Of a DNA stretch of 35,599 nt, positions 8,169 to 16,495 are shown piece after piece. Origin of the DNA: Anoxybacteroides voinovskiense. Lineage in GTDB: Bacteria > Bacillota > Bacilli > Bacillales > Anoxybacillaceae. The stretch covers positions 1 through 35,599 of the forward strand of contig NZ_JACIDE010000006.1 in NCBI RefSeq assembly GCF_014196205.1, in the 5' to 3' direction. The position numbers and the translations under genes were made by a program. How positions within the stretch are numbered: position 1 is the stretch's first letter; every line of letters starts with the position of its first letter. A model generated the notes under the pieces. It was not told the origin of the DNA. It made no database searches and saw nothing but the letters and a program-made list of their open reading frames with translations.

Positions 8169-9396
8169 GGCGGTGCAATTTTTTCGCGGTGAACGTTCGT
8201 TTCACCGCCTTTTTTGCGAAATGAAAAAGAAATACGAATCGCTTGGCCGCATTGGCGGCACGATTTCCGTTGCATCTTTTTCAATGGAAGAAAAAGATGC
8301 GATTGCGTCGTTTTTTGGCAAAGAAATGAGCCGTGTGTCGCTCGCAGCGTTTGAACAACAGCTTACTAATACAAGGTTTGCCGGTATTTCGCTGATTGAA
8401 CTATTAGAGCATTATTTTGGCGAACCGCTTGTGACGAAAAAAGAACAGCAGATAGAAGCGGAGCGGGAAAAAGAAGCATATTTTACACGGTTGATGCATA
8501 CGTATCGAGCACAGCGCGATTGGCTGATAGCGGTAGAGAAGCAGCGGTTTGTGCAATTAGCATATCAACAAACTCCTCAAACGTTAGAGGTAGCACTTTC
8601 TGCCGTTTGCCGCGCGCTTGAACAGCTTCCGTCCACTTACACGCGCCTTCCTGTGTTTGCGCAAAAAGTAACAAACGACCCGCACGCGTTTGATTTGCAT
8701 ACGCTCTCAGGGAAGCTATTGCTTTCGGCGCTACAATTTTATGCGGACACCGAGTACGACCTTTCGTCGGTAGAAGACGTGAACGAACTATTGCAGTCGT
8801 ATCGGCTGTTGCGGGAAGATGTGTTAAATTTTGTGACGTGTGCGGGCGTGATGGCAGAAATAGAAAAAGATCGCCATCCTGTTTTCGCTGCTGCATGCGA
8901 AACGAATACGGCGCTAAATGTGCCGCTTCGGGAAGTAATGCCGTTGGCACGGGCGTATCCGTCCATTGGCAACACCGTCTTTGTCGTCGAAAATGCGGGC
9001 GTGTTTTCGACGCTATTAGATACGAACGTGCCGCTCATTAGCACAAACGGCCAGCTCAATTTAGCGACGATGTGGCTGCTGGATTTGCTTGTCCAAGAAG
9101 GAGTCACTCTTTATTATTCGGGCGATTTTGACCCAGAAGGATTAAAAATGGCGCAGCGCCTTGTCGAGCGGTACGGGCAATCGGTGCGGCTTTGGCATTA
9201 CAACCGTGCCGATTATTTGGCAACGAAACCGACCGTTCCGCTATCCGACGAGCGCTTAGCGAAATTGCAATCGGTTACGCTTCGTGACTTGCAGCCAGTA
9301 AAACAAGAAATGTTACGGCGGAAAAAAGCAGGATACCAAGAGGCGCTTGTGGAAGCGTTGAGGAGGGAGGTGGAGGGAGATGTTGATTTTAGTTGA
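8152..9396 (+). CDS. jetD: Wadjet subunit JetD, Toprim nuclease (TIGR02679/DUF3323-DUF2399 family)
   Basis: This 414-residue protein is the nuclease subunit that, in studied Wadjet systems, cuts circular DNA after loop extrusion by JetABC. The C-terminal half shows a topoisomerase VI/Spo11-like Toprim signature: an acidic VVENAG with E280, then YYSGDFDPEG with D325 and D327. These residues are the expected metal ligands and are present. The N-terminal half corresponds to the DUF3323-type region. The start is set as TTG 8152, with AAAGGGTGA six bases upstream. The frame is open further back, with an ATG at 8131, but that start has no ribosome binding site. The coding end lies in a low-complexity G/T-rich stretch. 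Translation is coupled to jetC by overlap. Confidence 0.88.
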   Translation: MNRLDEAVQFFRGERSFHRLFCEMKKKYESLGRIGGTISVASFSMEEKDAIASFFGKEMSRVSLAAFEQQLTNTRFAGISLIELLEHYFGEPLVTKKEQQIEAEREKEAYFTRLMHTYRAQRDWLIAVEKQRFVQLAYQQTPQTLEVALSAVCRALEQLPSTYTRLPVFAQKVTNDPHAFDLHTLSGKLLLSALQFYADTEYDLSSVEDVNELLQSYRLLREDVLNFVTCAGVMAEIEKDRHPVFAAACETNTALNVPLREVMPLARAYPSIGNTVFVVENAGVFSTLLDTNVPLISTNGQLNLATMWLLDLLVQEGVTLYYSGDFDPEGLKMAQRLVERYGQSVRLWHYNRADYLATKPTVPLSDERLAKLQSVTLRDLQPVKQEMLRRKKAGYQEALVEALRREVEGDVDFS

Positions 9397-9400
9397 ATTG

Positions 9401-9430
9401 TTGATTTTGTTGGAGTTTTGGTAGTAAAAT
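9401..9430 (+). promoter_or_regulatory. Putative sigma-A promoter of the HTH-PIN pair
   Basis: TTGATT (9401-9406) and TAAAAT (9425-9430) are separated by 18 bases and lie just after jetD, about 25 bases before the HTH gene. This would let the pair be transcribed separately from the Wadjet operon. Confidence 0.5.
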
Positions 9431-9453
9431 AATTTTAACAGGAGGTGGGAAAA

Positions 9454-10122
9454 GTGACACGTGCCATCGACCGAGAGCAAGAACATATGTGGGATAGTGT
9501 GTACATTCTTTCGCAAATTAATAGTGAAAAGGCGAAAGCTGTATTTAAAGCAGCAATTGAAAAATCTTTTTGGCAACTAGGGATTACGCTCCCTGTTTTT
9601 TCAACCATTCGCTTTTCATTGCCAAATGAGGAGCACCTTTTCTTGCTTCGGGACATCGAAAAGAAAATGCGAGAGGCTTATACAACGAAAGAACAGGAGA
9701 AGGCGTATGAATATTTAGTGGATTATATTGAACAGCTGTCCGAAATAGCGGAAGGTGATTCACTGACTGTTCGCAAAAAATTGCTTGTTTCCTTGTTAAA
9801 TGAAAGTGCTAAATTAAACAATAAAATAAAAAACTACCAGCTACCAACCTCTATCGTTTCATTTCCATCTAGACAGACTGCTATTGCTTATTACACGACG
9901 ACTGAAGTGGCGAAAAAGCTCGGGTTAAGTGACCAAACGATTCGACGAATGTGTGAAATTGGAAAATTCCCAGGAGCATATAAAACAGATGGCGGTCATT
10001 GGAGAATTCCACAAGACATTTTTGTTACAACGCCGGAACAAGATGACCGTGCAGAGCAAGTCCTACACCAAATCGATAGAAAGAATCAAGAGGCAGGGGA
10101 TGTAGATGAATTTAATCTATGA
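9454..10122 (+). CDS. HTH DNA-binding protein (excisionase/MerR-type), probable antitoxin or regulator
   Basis: A 222-residue protein. Residues about 146-192 form a MerR/excisionase-type helix-turn-helix with wing: YYTTTEVAKKLGLSDQTIRR, then GGHWRIP near residue 185, the typical HTH_17 signature. The first 140 residues are helical and do not resemble a family I know. The start is GTG 9454 because GGAGGTG (9441-9447) stands six bases before it; a GTG at 9445 lies inside that site. It overlaps the PIN gene by four bases (ATGA), the layout of type II toxin-antitoxin operons. As antitoxin it would bind its own promoter at 9401-9430 and cover the PIN toxin with the helical N-terminal part. This is inference. 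Base composition appears lower in GC than the Wadjet genes, which suggests separate acquisition. Confidence 0.8.
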   Translation: MTRAIDREQEHMWDSVYILSQINSEKAKAVFKAAIEKSFWQLGITLPVFSTIRFSLPNEEHLFLLRDIEKKMREAYTTKEQEKAYEYLVDYIEQLSEIAEGDSLTVRKKLLVSLLNESAKLNNKIKNYQLPTSIVSFPSRQTAIAYYTTTEVAKKLGLSDQTIRRMCEIGKFPGAYKTDGGHWRIPQDIFVTTPEQDDRAEQVLHQIDRKNQEAGDVDEFNL

Positions 10123-10730
10123 TTCCCTGCGTCCCCCCTAAAGTATTGATCGACACGACCGTTTTATGCGGTGCGCTGCGAGTCGATGGAATTAACCGAA
10201 AGATTCTTAAAGCTGCTCGTTTCCCACATTTCTTTCAGCCAGTCATATCACGTGTTTGTTTATTTGAGTTTGTTAGAAATGCTTTCCAAGGACTTGGAAA
10301 AGGAGATAAGATGGTTATATACACTCTGCAAGAAATCGAAGCATTTTTAAACGAATTTTTATGTCCAATCTTTCGGTACTATACAAACCTTCCTGTCAAT
10401 AGCTTAGTTGGTCGGTATAGTGTTGAAACAATCATGCGAGAGAATCGTCCGATTGGAGAAGTATTGGTCGAGTTAAGCGGATGTGATCACGAAACTGCTA
10501 AGCAGATTATTACTTCGGAAGAAATGTCTGAGCCACTTTATCGTTTTGATCAAGAAGACTTTCATGTTTGGATAACAGCTATTCAAGAGGAATGTGATTA
10601 CATACTTACGACCAATTATCGGCGATTTCCAGCCCAGATTGGATCGATTAAGCGCATTCATCCGAGGGAGTTTTATAGGTATTTATCTGATATGGAATAT
10701 GTATTTAAAGAGAGGGAAAGCGATGAATGA
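10119..10730 (+). CDS. PIN-domain protein, probable ribonuclease toxin
   Basis: A 203-residue PIN-like protein. Residues 8-20 read [13 protein letters not shown], with D12 as the first acidic ligand; E50 (LFEFVRNAF) fits the second; an Asp before HVWITAI fits the third. The last core strand is [11 protein letters not shown], where Asn replaces the Asp common in T-x-D. PIN domains are metal-dependent RNases, often VapC-type toxins. The protein is longer than a classical VapC (about 130-140 residues), with an insertion around residues 60-140. It overlaps the upstream HTH gene by four bases and the downstream aldehyde dehydrogenase gene by eight. A toxin role is inferred from the fold and the pairing. 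A housekeeping RNase role is less likely. Confidence 0.78.
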   Translation: MIPCVPPKVLIDTTVLCGALRVDGINRKILKAARFPHFFQPVISRVCLFEFVRNAFQGLGKGDKMVIYTLQEIEAFLNEFLCPIFRYYTNLPVNSLVGRYSVETIMRENRPIGEVLVELSGCDHETAKQIITSEEMSEPLYRFDQEDFHVWITAIQEECDYILTTNYRRFPAQIGSIKRIHPREFYRYLSDMEYVFKERESDE

Positions 10731-12072
10731 CATTGTGCAAAAACAGAAGCGGTATTTTCGCACAGGGGCAACGCTTTCGTTGTCTTTTCGGCTTGCGCAG
10801 CTTGCTCGTTTGAAAGAAACGATTCAAGCACATGAACAAACGATTATTGATACATTGGCGAAAGAGCTGAATAAATCACCATTTGAAGCATATACGACAG
10901 AAATCGGGATCGTGTATGAAGAAATCCATTTTATCACGAAGCGGCTTGCTCGATGGATGAAGCCGAAGCGCGTACCGACGCCGTTGACGCACTTTGGCTC
11001 AAAAAGCTACGTATATCCAGAGCCATACGGAGTAAGCCTCATTATTGCGCCGTGGAACTATCCGTTTCAGCTCGCGATTAGTCCGCTTATTGGCGCGATT
11101 GCGGCAGGAAATTGTGCAGTAGTGAAACCGTCGGAATATACGCCGGCGATGTCGGCGTTGTTAAAAATAATTGTTGCCGAAGCGTTTTCGGAAGAGTATG
11201 TTGCTGTCGTAGAGGGCGGTGCGGACGTCAGTCAACAGTTGCTCGATTTACGCTTTGACCATATTTTTTTCACCGGAAGCGTACCGGTCGGAAAAATCGT
11301 CATGGCGGCGGCTGCGAAACACCTTACTCCTGTCACATTAGAACTCGGTGGGAAAAGCCCAGCGATTGTCGATCAGTCTGCCCATCTCGAATTAGCCGCG
11401 AAACGAATCATTTGGGGCAAGTTTTTAAATGCTGGACAAACGTGCATTGCCCCTGATTACGTGCTTGTGCATGAAGCGATGAAGCAGCCGCTGCTTGAAA
11501 AAATGAAGCGATATATGGATGAACTGTACGGCAACCCCGATGCATACGGCCGCATTGTGAGCGAGCGTCATGCGGAGCGGCTCGTTCGGTTTTTAAACAA
11601 CGGGACGGTGGTATACGGTGGAAACTATAACATCGAACAGCGATGGATTGAGCCGACGCTACTAGATGATGTGACGTGGGACGATGCCATCATGCAAGAA
11701 GAAATTTTCGGTCCTCTCTTACCTATTCTTACGTTCCAAACGATCGAGGAAGCGATTCGTACGGTACAAGATCATGAAAAACCGCTCGCCCTTTATTTGT
11801 TTGCAGAAGACAAGCACATCCAGCAACAAGTGCTCACGCAAGTAAGCTTTGGCGGCGGCTGCATCAACGACACCATCATGCACATCGCCAACCCGCATTT
11901 GCCGTTTGGCGGGGTCGGACAAAGCGGAATCGGCGCTTACCACGGCAAGGCAAGCTTCGATGCCTTTTCGCACTACAAAAGCGTCGTCAAACAAACAACG
12001 AAATTCGACATCCCCCTCCGCTACCCGAACTTCCCAAATGCGCTCAAGTGGGTAAGGAAGTTGATGGGGTAG
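10723..12072 (+). CDS. ywdH: NAD(P)-dependent aldehyde dehydrogenase, YwdH-like
   Basis: A 449-residue class 3-like aldehyde dehydrogenase that oxidises aldehydes to carboxylic acids in the cytosol. The family motifs are intact: PWNYPF with N112, LELGGKSP with E207 as general base, and [11 protein letters not shown] with catalytic C241. The C-terminus contains [10 protein letters not shown], typical of the membrane-associated fatty-aldehyde dehydrogenase group. The frame is open upstream into the PIN gene, but ATG 10723 follows AGAGGGAAAG at correct spacing and gives the usual family length (B. subtilis YwdH is about 456 residues). The eight-base overlap with the PIN gene suggests co-transcription with the HTH-PIN pair. 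A functional link is not obvious. Confidence 0.9.
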   Translation: MNDIVQKQKRYFRTGATLSLSFRLAQLARLKETIQAHEQTIIDTLAKELNKSPFEAYTTEIGIVYEEIHFITKRLARWMKPKRVPTPLTHFGSKSYVYPEPYGVSLIIAPWNYPFQLAISPLIGAIAAGNCAVVKPSEYTPAMSALLKIIVAEAFSEEYVAVVEGGADVSQQLLDLRFDHIFFTGSVPVGKIVMAAAAKHLTPVTLELGGKSPAIVDQSAHLELAAKRIIWGKFLNAGQTCIAPDYVLVHEAMKQPLLEKMKRYMDELYGNPDAYGRIVSERHAERLVRFLNNGTVVYGGNYNIEQRWIEPTLLDDVTWDDAIMQEEIFGPLLPILTFQTIEEAIRTVQDHEKPLALYLFAEDKHIQQQVLTQVSFGGGCINDTIMHIANPHLPFGGVGQSGIGAYHGKASFDAFSHYKSVVKQTTKFDIPLRYPNFPNALKWVRKLMG

Positions 12073-12132
12073 GGGGATATATATCCAAGAAATGCATTTT
12101 GCCTCGTTTTTAAATAGTGAAATTTTCCATAA

Positions 12133-12190
12133 CTGTCGTCGACCTCCAATCTTGCGAAAATCCCGGGGGATCGACGACAGCTTATTTTTT
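12133..12190. other. Long hairpin followed by T-run; terminator or CRISPR-leader relic
   Basis: CTGTCGTCGA (12133-12142) pairs perfectly with TCGACGACAG (12171-12180), with further C/G pairing inside (CCTCC against GGGGG). TTATTTTTT follows on the plus strand, so it can end ywdH transcription. From memory, a GTCGTCGACCTCC...GGGGGATCGACGAC hairpin also sits in leaders of type I-B CRISPR arrays in Geobacillus relatives, and a degenerate CRISPR repeat lies about 110 bases downstream. I could not check this against a database. Confidence 0.5.
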
Positions 12191-12294
12191 ACGCCCATAT
12201 CAGCTATAAAAACAAATTTCACATATTGATGGAATTTTTAAACAAATGAATTTGTACATTTTTTTCATGTATTGATACATCAGTGTTTTTTTGG

Positions 12295-12324
12295 GGGGTG
12301 TATCGTACCTACGAGGATTCGGAT
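12295..12324 (+). CRISPR. Single degenerate CRISPR-repeat-like sequence, no array
   Basis: TATCGTACCTACGAGGATT (12301-12319) matches the core of the type I-B repeat I remember from Geobacillus/Anoxybacillus (ATCGTACCTATGAGGAATTG) at all but two or three positions. A run of six G precedes it, as at leader-repeat junctions. There is no second copy and no cas gene in the window, so this is at most a relic of an array end. Confidence 0.4.
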
Positions 12325-12405
12325 TTTCGCACCTATACTACTTAGATTTCATATTAATGCAAATAGAAAAGCCAGCGTTCAACACGCCGACTTTTTCAGT
12401 ATGAT

Positions 12406-12597
12406 CTACTTTTTCAAGCGTTCCCGTACATCTTCTGCCATATCAAGTATATTAGCAATCTCCGCAACGTTCATTCCTTTTTTGCTCATTTTTCTTATTG
12501 TTCTCTTTATCTCTTTTTTCTGACCTTGTTCTAATCTTTTTTTAACCCTTCTTTTAATCCATTCAATCCCTGTTTGCAAAATAGTGGAATTTTTCAT
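12406..12597 (-). pseudogene. C-terminal remnant of an Rpn-type nuclease gene
   Basis: The 63-codon frame ends with KGMNVAEIANILDMAEDVRE, clearly parallel to the C-terminus of the intact gene at 13349-14254 (KGMSVAEIANILDMTEEEVR). The DNA similarity continues downstream of both stops through the terminator hairpin (12371-12391 here, 13308-13340 there) and the ATTTAGATTTC-like flank. The catalytic N-terminal 230 or so residues are absent. It is the decayed tail of a duplicated copy, not a functional gene. Confidence 0.8.
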
Positions 12598-12648
12598 GTT
12601 TTTGTGGCTTTGAACAGAGCAGTTATGTCTGAAACATAGTGCTTAGAT

Positions 12649-12680
12649 TTGTAGAAAAAAGCATCTGAACGTGCTACAAT
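12649..12680 (+). promoter_or_regulatory. Possible promoter of the small toxin-like gene
   Basis: TACAAT (12675-12680) is a good -10 about 70 bases before the small ORF. The upstream TTGTAG (12649-12654) is 20 bases away, so the spacing is long and the call is tentative. Confidence 0.3.
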
Positions 12681-12746
12681 CGCAGTAGCAGCTGCATGAA
12701 GCGGATGGGATGGTTGGCACTCCCTGTAAGAAAGGGGGTGTTTTAC

Positions 12747-12860
12747 ATGGTGACGTACGAAGCAATAAATATACTCTTTCAATTTGGCATTTTCTTAGCT
12801 ACGGCGTTAACAGCTATCGTGGCAGTAATCGCTCTTGTCACCGACAGAAGAAAGAAGTAA
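12747..12860 (+). CDS. Putative holin-like small membrane toxin (Hol_Tox type)
   Basis: A 37-residue peptide starting MVTYEAINILFQFGIF, with a single hydrophobic helix (about residues 8-31) and a basic tail DRRKK. This matches the pattern of the putative holin-like toxin family (TxpA/BsrE-like, type I toxin-antitoxin), which begins M-x-T-Y/F-E-A-L. AAAGGGGGTG stands eight bases before ATG 12747. The 3' end of the coding sequence is built into a long terminator stem, and two more hairpins follow, a layout typical of type I loci where an antisense RNA overlaps the toxin 3' end. No antisense promoter was convincingly found. In the cell it would insert into the membrane. Confidence 0.7.
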   Translation: MVTYEAINILFQFGIFLATALTAIVAVIALVTDRRKK

Positions 12861-12907
12861 CCTCCCTCCGCTCTTGGCCAAAGAATGCAGGGTAGTTACT
12901 TCTTTTT
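12851..12907 (+). terminator. Long-stem terminator overlapping the toxin stop codon
   Basis: AAAGAAGTAACCTCCCT (12851-12867) pairs with AGGGTAGTTACTTCTTT (12889-12905) with two internal mismatches, followed by T residues. The stem includes the last codons of the 37-residue gene. Confidence 0.75.
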
Positions 12908-12927
12908 GTAACATTACATTAAGGCCA

Positions 12928-12988
12928 GCCGCTCTTCTTGCGGCATGCAGTTGCCGTGGCTGAGCGTTCCGAGCGCTCAGTCTTTTTT
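12928..12988 (+). terminator. Tandem hairpins ending in a terminator downstream of the toxin gene
   Basis: GCCGC (12928-12932) pairs with GCGGC (12940-12944), and CTGAGCG (12960-12966) pairs with CGCTCAG (12974-12980) followed by TCTTTTTT. Similar hairpins follow other Hol_Tox genes, as I recall. From here to 13307 I see no gene; a 64-codon minus-strand frame (13012-13206) has no ribosome binding site. Confidence 0.6.
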
Positions 12989-13307
12989 ATTCTATGAAAT
13001 ACCTGCTTTTATTATACAAATGATACGTCATGTTTGGCAACATAAGGGCAACGTCCACCACACGCAACGCTTTTGCGAAGCGAACGGCGGATTTGGCGTT
13101 TGCACTTGGAAACAACCAAAGCAAATAGGTGTTTCATGATATCGTACGGAACGTCTTCCGTTTTTTTAGAAACTGTCGAATCATGAAACGTTAGCAATCT
13201 ATCCACCTTCGCTACATCCGCACCATGGTGGAAGCTTTTCCATTCGTGAAGTGCCGCAAGCAGAACGCCTTTCTATACCGCCATTTAGATTTCGTATTGA
13301 TGCGAAT

Positions 13308-13340
13308 AAAAAAGCCAGCGCTCAATACGCTGACTTTTTT
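13308..13340 (-). terminator. Rho-independent terminator of the Rpn nuclease gene
   Basis: On the minus strand GTCAGCG (13334-13328) pairs with CGCTGGC (13320-13314) around a seven-base loop, followed by a T-run. The stem tolerates one G-T pair. The A and T runs on both sides make it usable in both directions. Confidence 0.75.
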
Positions 13341-13348
13341 AATATGGT

Positions 13349-14254
13349 CTACGCTTTCAAGCGTTCACGTACTTCTTCTTCCGTCATATCGAGTATATTC
13401 GCAATCTCCGCAACGCTCATTCCTTTTTCAAGCATTTTTTGAATCAGTTCGCGCTCTTTTTGCTTCATGCCTTCTTTCATGCCTTCTTTTATGCCTTCTT
13501 CCCGACTTCCGCGAATGTTCGATAGTTGGTCAAGTAGCCATTTGAGCCGCATTTCGTATGCGTAGCGGTTTTCCGGGTCAACGCTTAAACTTTGCCATTC
13601 CTCTAACGCTTCTAAAATTTCTTGTTCTGTCATCGCGATTCCCTCCAATTCGCGAACCATTTCTTCATCCACTTTCTTTGATCGGCTATCAACAGCCGAC
13701 AACATCGTCAACCACGGCCATTCGGGCGATTGTTTTACTTCCCGACGGTGTTTCTTCCATTTTACCATAAATTGTGACAAATCAAGCACATGAAATTCAA
13801 GGTGATGGCTCCAAAGAAACTGTTCTTCGTCTTCGCGGATGTGGAACACGGTATGAAAGCGGTCGGTTTCGTGCGGGAAAAGTGGATAGTTTAAGATGGC
13901 AATCATAATGGTTGGGGGGAGTGTCACGTACCGTTCTCCTTTTGATAACGAAGAGGAAAATAGCCGCGCCCAGTAATACAATAGCCGTTCAGGCATGCCG
14001 TATTGCGGGATGATTTGAATTTCGACGTGAATGCGTTCGCCACGATTTGTGCGGACGATGACGTCTAGCCGTCCCGTTTTTCCGTCTTCTGTTTCTTTCG
14101 TCAGTTCGGTGTTTTCAAACTGCACATCGACGATGCGGTCATCTTCTTTCCGATGTAAGAGCGCGTTTAAAAACGCCATCGTAATTGATTTTCGGCTCGG
14201 ATGGCCAAACAACTGTTTAAACATAAAATCCATTTTTAAATCAAGATACTGCAT
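13349..14254 (-). CDS. Rpn-family PD-(D/E)XK nuclease (transposase-like)
   Basis: A 301-residue protein of the Rpn/YhgA-like PDDEXK_2 family, described as recombination-promoting nucleases and often annotated as putative transposases. The N-terminus LDLKMDFMFKQLFGHP is the family hallmark. The nuclease core is GRLDVIV (D64) and HVEIQI (E78, Q80), giving D...ExQ. The C-terminus has a run of KEGMKEGMK repeats and a small helical tail (GMSVAEIANIL) like a sigma-70-region-4/HTH motif. ATG 14254 is chosen: AAGGATGAG lies eight bases before it, while ATG 14263 directly abuts that site. The same tail survives as a remnant at 12406-12597. It probably acts on DNA; a defence or mobile role is unproven. 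Confidence 0.88.
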   Translation of the reverse strand: MQYLDLKMDFMFKQLFGHPSRKSITMAFLNALLHRKEDDRIVDVQFENTELTKETEDGKTGRLDVIVRTNRGERIHVEIQIIPQYGMPERLLYYWARLFSSSLSKGERYVTLPPTIMIAILNYPLFPHETDRFHTVFHIREDEEQFLWSHHLEFHVLDLSQFMVKWKKHRREVKQSPEWPWLTMLSAVDSRSKKVDEEMVRELEGIAMTEQEILEALEEWQSLSVDPENRYAYEMRLKWLLDQLSNIRGSREEGIKEGMKEGMKQKERELIQKMLEKGMSVAEIANILDMTEEEVRERLKA

Positions 14255-14263
14255 GTACCTCAT

Positions 14264-14640
14264 CCTTTCGTGAAATATTCGGATACAATTTGATTACACT
14301 CGGGAAATATGGGAAATGCAAATGTGGAAAATTCAATTTTGCGGTGCTTTTTTTTACAAAAGTAGTGGGAAAAAGCAGGGGGGACACGGGTTTTTTTCGG
14401 AAAAAATGAACTTTTGATGGAAAAATTTATAACCGAAAAGAAACGATGGAATCATTATTCAATAGTTCACAATCATCGTCGACCTTCCATTTTAATCCTA
14501 TCTATGAAAAATGATACTTATCACTCCTCATTGTTTGAAAAATTTTTCGCCCACAAAAACTCCCCATTGCGCTCCCTTTTCCTACGTGTTCTAATAGAAA
14601 TGATAGGAAAATTCCGAGTTTATTTTGTGTGTAACGGAGG
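14264..14640. other. Gap before potA; nothing firmly recognised
   Basis: AT-rich sequence. The potA frame is open back to 14414, but that extension has no ribosome binding site and does not look like PotA. TCGTCGACCT at 14476-14485 repeats ten bases of the hairpin at 12133-12142, perhaps another leader relic. The XRE/cupin repressor gene that often precedes potA in related bacilli is not here. Confidence 0.5.
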
Positions 14641-14647
14641 GTTTGAG

Positions 14648-15709
14648 TTGGAGCAGGAGGTAATTATTCGCTTCGATGGTGTGACGAAGCAGTATGATGG
14701 GCTTGTGGTGCTCGATTGGGTCAGTTTTGAAATCGAGCGCGGGAAGTTTTATACATTGCTTGGACCGTCGGGATGCGGGAAGACGACGATTTTGCGCCTA
14801 ATTGCGGGATTTACCGAGCCGACGGAAGGAACGATTTATTTTCACGGGCAGCCGGTCAATCACGTACCGGCGAATAAGCGCCAAGTGAATACGGTGTTTC
14901 AAGACTATGCGCTGTTTCCGCATTTAAATGTCTTTGAAAACGTCGCGTTCGGCCTGCGGGTGAAAAAGATGAAAGAAGCTGAAATTCGCGACAAAGTCGC
15001 AGAGGCGCTTCAGTTTGTTAACTTACAAGGATACGAAACGCGGAACATTCAAGAAATGTCCGGAGGGCAACGGCAGCGGGTGGCGATTGCACGCGCGATT
15101 GTCAACGAACCAGAAGTGTTGCTTCTAGACGAGCCCCTTTCTGCGCTCGATTTAAAATTGCGCACGGAAATGCAGTACGAATTGCGCGAGCTGCAGCGCC
15201 GGCTCGGCATTACGTTTATTTTTGTCACCCATGACCAAGAAGAAGCGTTGGCGATGTCCGACCAAATTTTTGTGTTGAATAAAGGGAAAATCGAGCAAAG
15301 CGGCACGCCGAAAGATATTTATGATGAGCCGGTTAATCGGTTTGTTGCTGATTTTATTGGCGAGTCGAACATTTTAGCCGGACGGATGGTGAAAGACTAT
15401 CTCGTTGAGTTTGCTGGAAAGCAGTTTACGTGCGTCGACTACGGATTTCAGGAAAATGAGCAGGTTGATATCGTCATCCGTCCAGAAGATTTAGAAATCA
15501 CCGCCCCAGACCGCGGGAAATTGCGCGTGCGTGTAGATTCGCAGCTGTTTCGCGGGGTGCATTACGAAATTTGTTGCTATGATGAAAACGGCAACGAATG
15601 GCTCGTTCACTCGACGAAAAAAGCGGAAGTCGGCGAAGAAATCGGGCTTTATTTTGAAGCGGAAGCGATTCACGTCATGCATGTAAAGGATGGGGACGAT
15701 GAAAAATAG
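14648..15709 (+). CDS. potA: Spermidine/putrescine ABC transporter ATP-binding protein PotA
   Basis: A 353-residue ATPase that powers polyamine import. It carries Walker [10 protein letters not shown] (about residues 37-45), Q-loop [10 protein letters not shown], signature [10 protein letters not shown], Walker [12 protein letters not shown] and switch His in FVTHDQEEA, then a C-terminal TOBE-type regulatory domain from about residue 235 (NIRPEDLEI-like region). The start is TTG 14648, with GGAGGG six bases upstream. It heads a potABCD operon and overlaps potB by 11 bases. All motifs are intact. Substrate preference (spermidine or putrescine) cannot be read from the sequence. Confidence 0.93.
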   Translation: MEQEVIIRFDGVTKQYDGLVVLDWVSFEIERGKFYTLLGPSGCGKTTILRLIAGFTEPTEGTIYFHGQPVNHVPANKRQVNTVFQDYALFPHLNVFENVAFGLRVKKMKEAEIRDKVAEALQFVNLQGYETRNIQEMSGGQRQRVAIARAIVNEPEVLLLDEPLSALDLKLRTEMQYELRELQRRLGITFIFVTHDQEEALAMSDQIFVLNKGKIEQSGTPKDIYDEPVNRFVADFIGESNILAGRMVKDYLVEFAGKQFTCVDYGFQENEQVDIVIRPEDLEITAPDRGKLRVRVDSQLFRGVHYEICCYDENGNEWLVHSTKKAEVGEEIGLYFEAEAIHVMHVKDGDDEK

Positions 15710-16490
15710 CGTACGCAACGTCTATTTATTTCCGTACATTTTGTGGATTGCCTTATGTGTCGTCGCACCGATCGCGTTAATCGTATATGATTCCTTTTTT
15801 GATATCGAAGGGCATTGGACGTTAGAAAACTATGAAAAATTTTTTACGCCTGTGTATTTAAAAATGACGCTTAGTTCATTTTGGTACGCGTTTTTAATTA
15901 CGCTCTTTTCGCTCATCATCGCTTATCCAACAGCATATTTGTTGACGAAGACAAAGCATAAACAGCTATGGCTTTTGATGATTATTTTGCCGACATGGGT
16001 GAATTTGTTGTTAAAGGTGTATGCGTTTTTAGGGATTTTCGGTACGTTTGGGCTGGCGAATGCGGTGTTGAACGCTGTCGGTATTGGCACAAAACAAATT
16101 TTATTTACCGATTTTAGCTTTGTATTTGTGTCGGTATATATTTTTATTCCGTTTATGGTGCTGCCGATTTTTAATGCGCTGGAAGAGTTGAATCCGTCGC
16201 TTGTCGATGCGGCGCGCGACTTAGGGGCTTCGGCGTGGACGACGTTTCGGCGCGTCGTGTTTCCACTCACACTTGATGGCGTAAAAGCAGGGTGCCAAGC
16301 TGTCTTTATCCCAGCGTTGTCGCTCTTTATGATTACCCGCTTAATTGCCGGCAACCGCGTTATAACGCTCGGGACTGCCATCGAAGAGCATTTCCTCGTC
16401 ACGCAAGATTGGGGAATGGGAGCGACGATTGCGGTATTTTTAATTATGATTATGGCGTTTGTTGTCGTGTTGACGGGGAATCGGAGGTGA
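15699..16490 (+). CDS. potB: Polyamine ABC transporter permease PotB
   Basis: A 263-residue inner-membrane permease with about six hydrophobic segments (first at residues 8-28, [20 protein letters not shown]). The EAA loop is visible as [21 protein letters not shown], the site that docks on PotA. ATG 15699 is chosen because AAAGGA lies eight bases before it. It overlaps the end of potA and is followed by potC after five bases. It forms a heterodimeric channel with PotC. Confidence 0.93.
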   Translation: MKNSVRNVYLFPYILWIALCVVAPIALIVYDSFFDIEGHWTLENYEKFFTPVYLKMTLSSFWYAFLITLFSLIIAYPTAYLLTKTKHKQLWLLMIILPTWVNLLLKVYAFLGIFGTFGLANAVLNAVGIGTKQILFTDFSFVFVSVYIFIPFMVLPIFNALEELNPSLVDAARDLGASAWTTFRRVVFPLTLDGVKAGCQAVFIPALSLFMITRLIAGNRVITLGTAIEEHFLVTQDWGMGATIAVFLIMIMAFVVVLTGNRR

Positions 16491-16495
16491 TACAC

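Noticed and set aside
13012-13206. 64-codon minus-strand frame between the toxin locus and the Rpn gene
   Set aside because: No start site signal and no recognisable domain; it could be an old remnant but cannot be supported.
14414-14647. 78-codon N-terminal extension of PotA
   Set aside because: No ribosome binding site at its start, composition unlike PotA, and TTG 14648 has a well-spaced GGAGGG.
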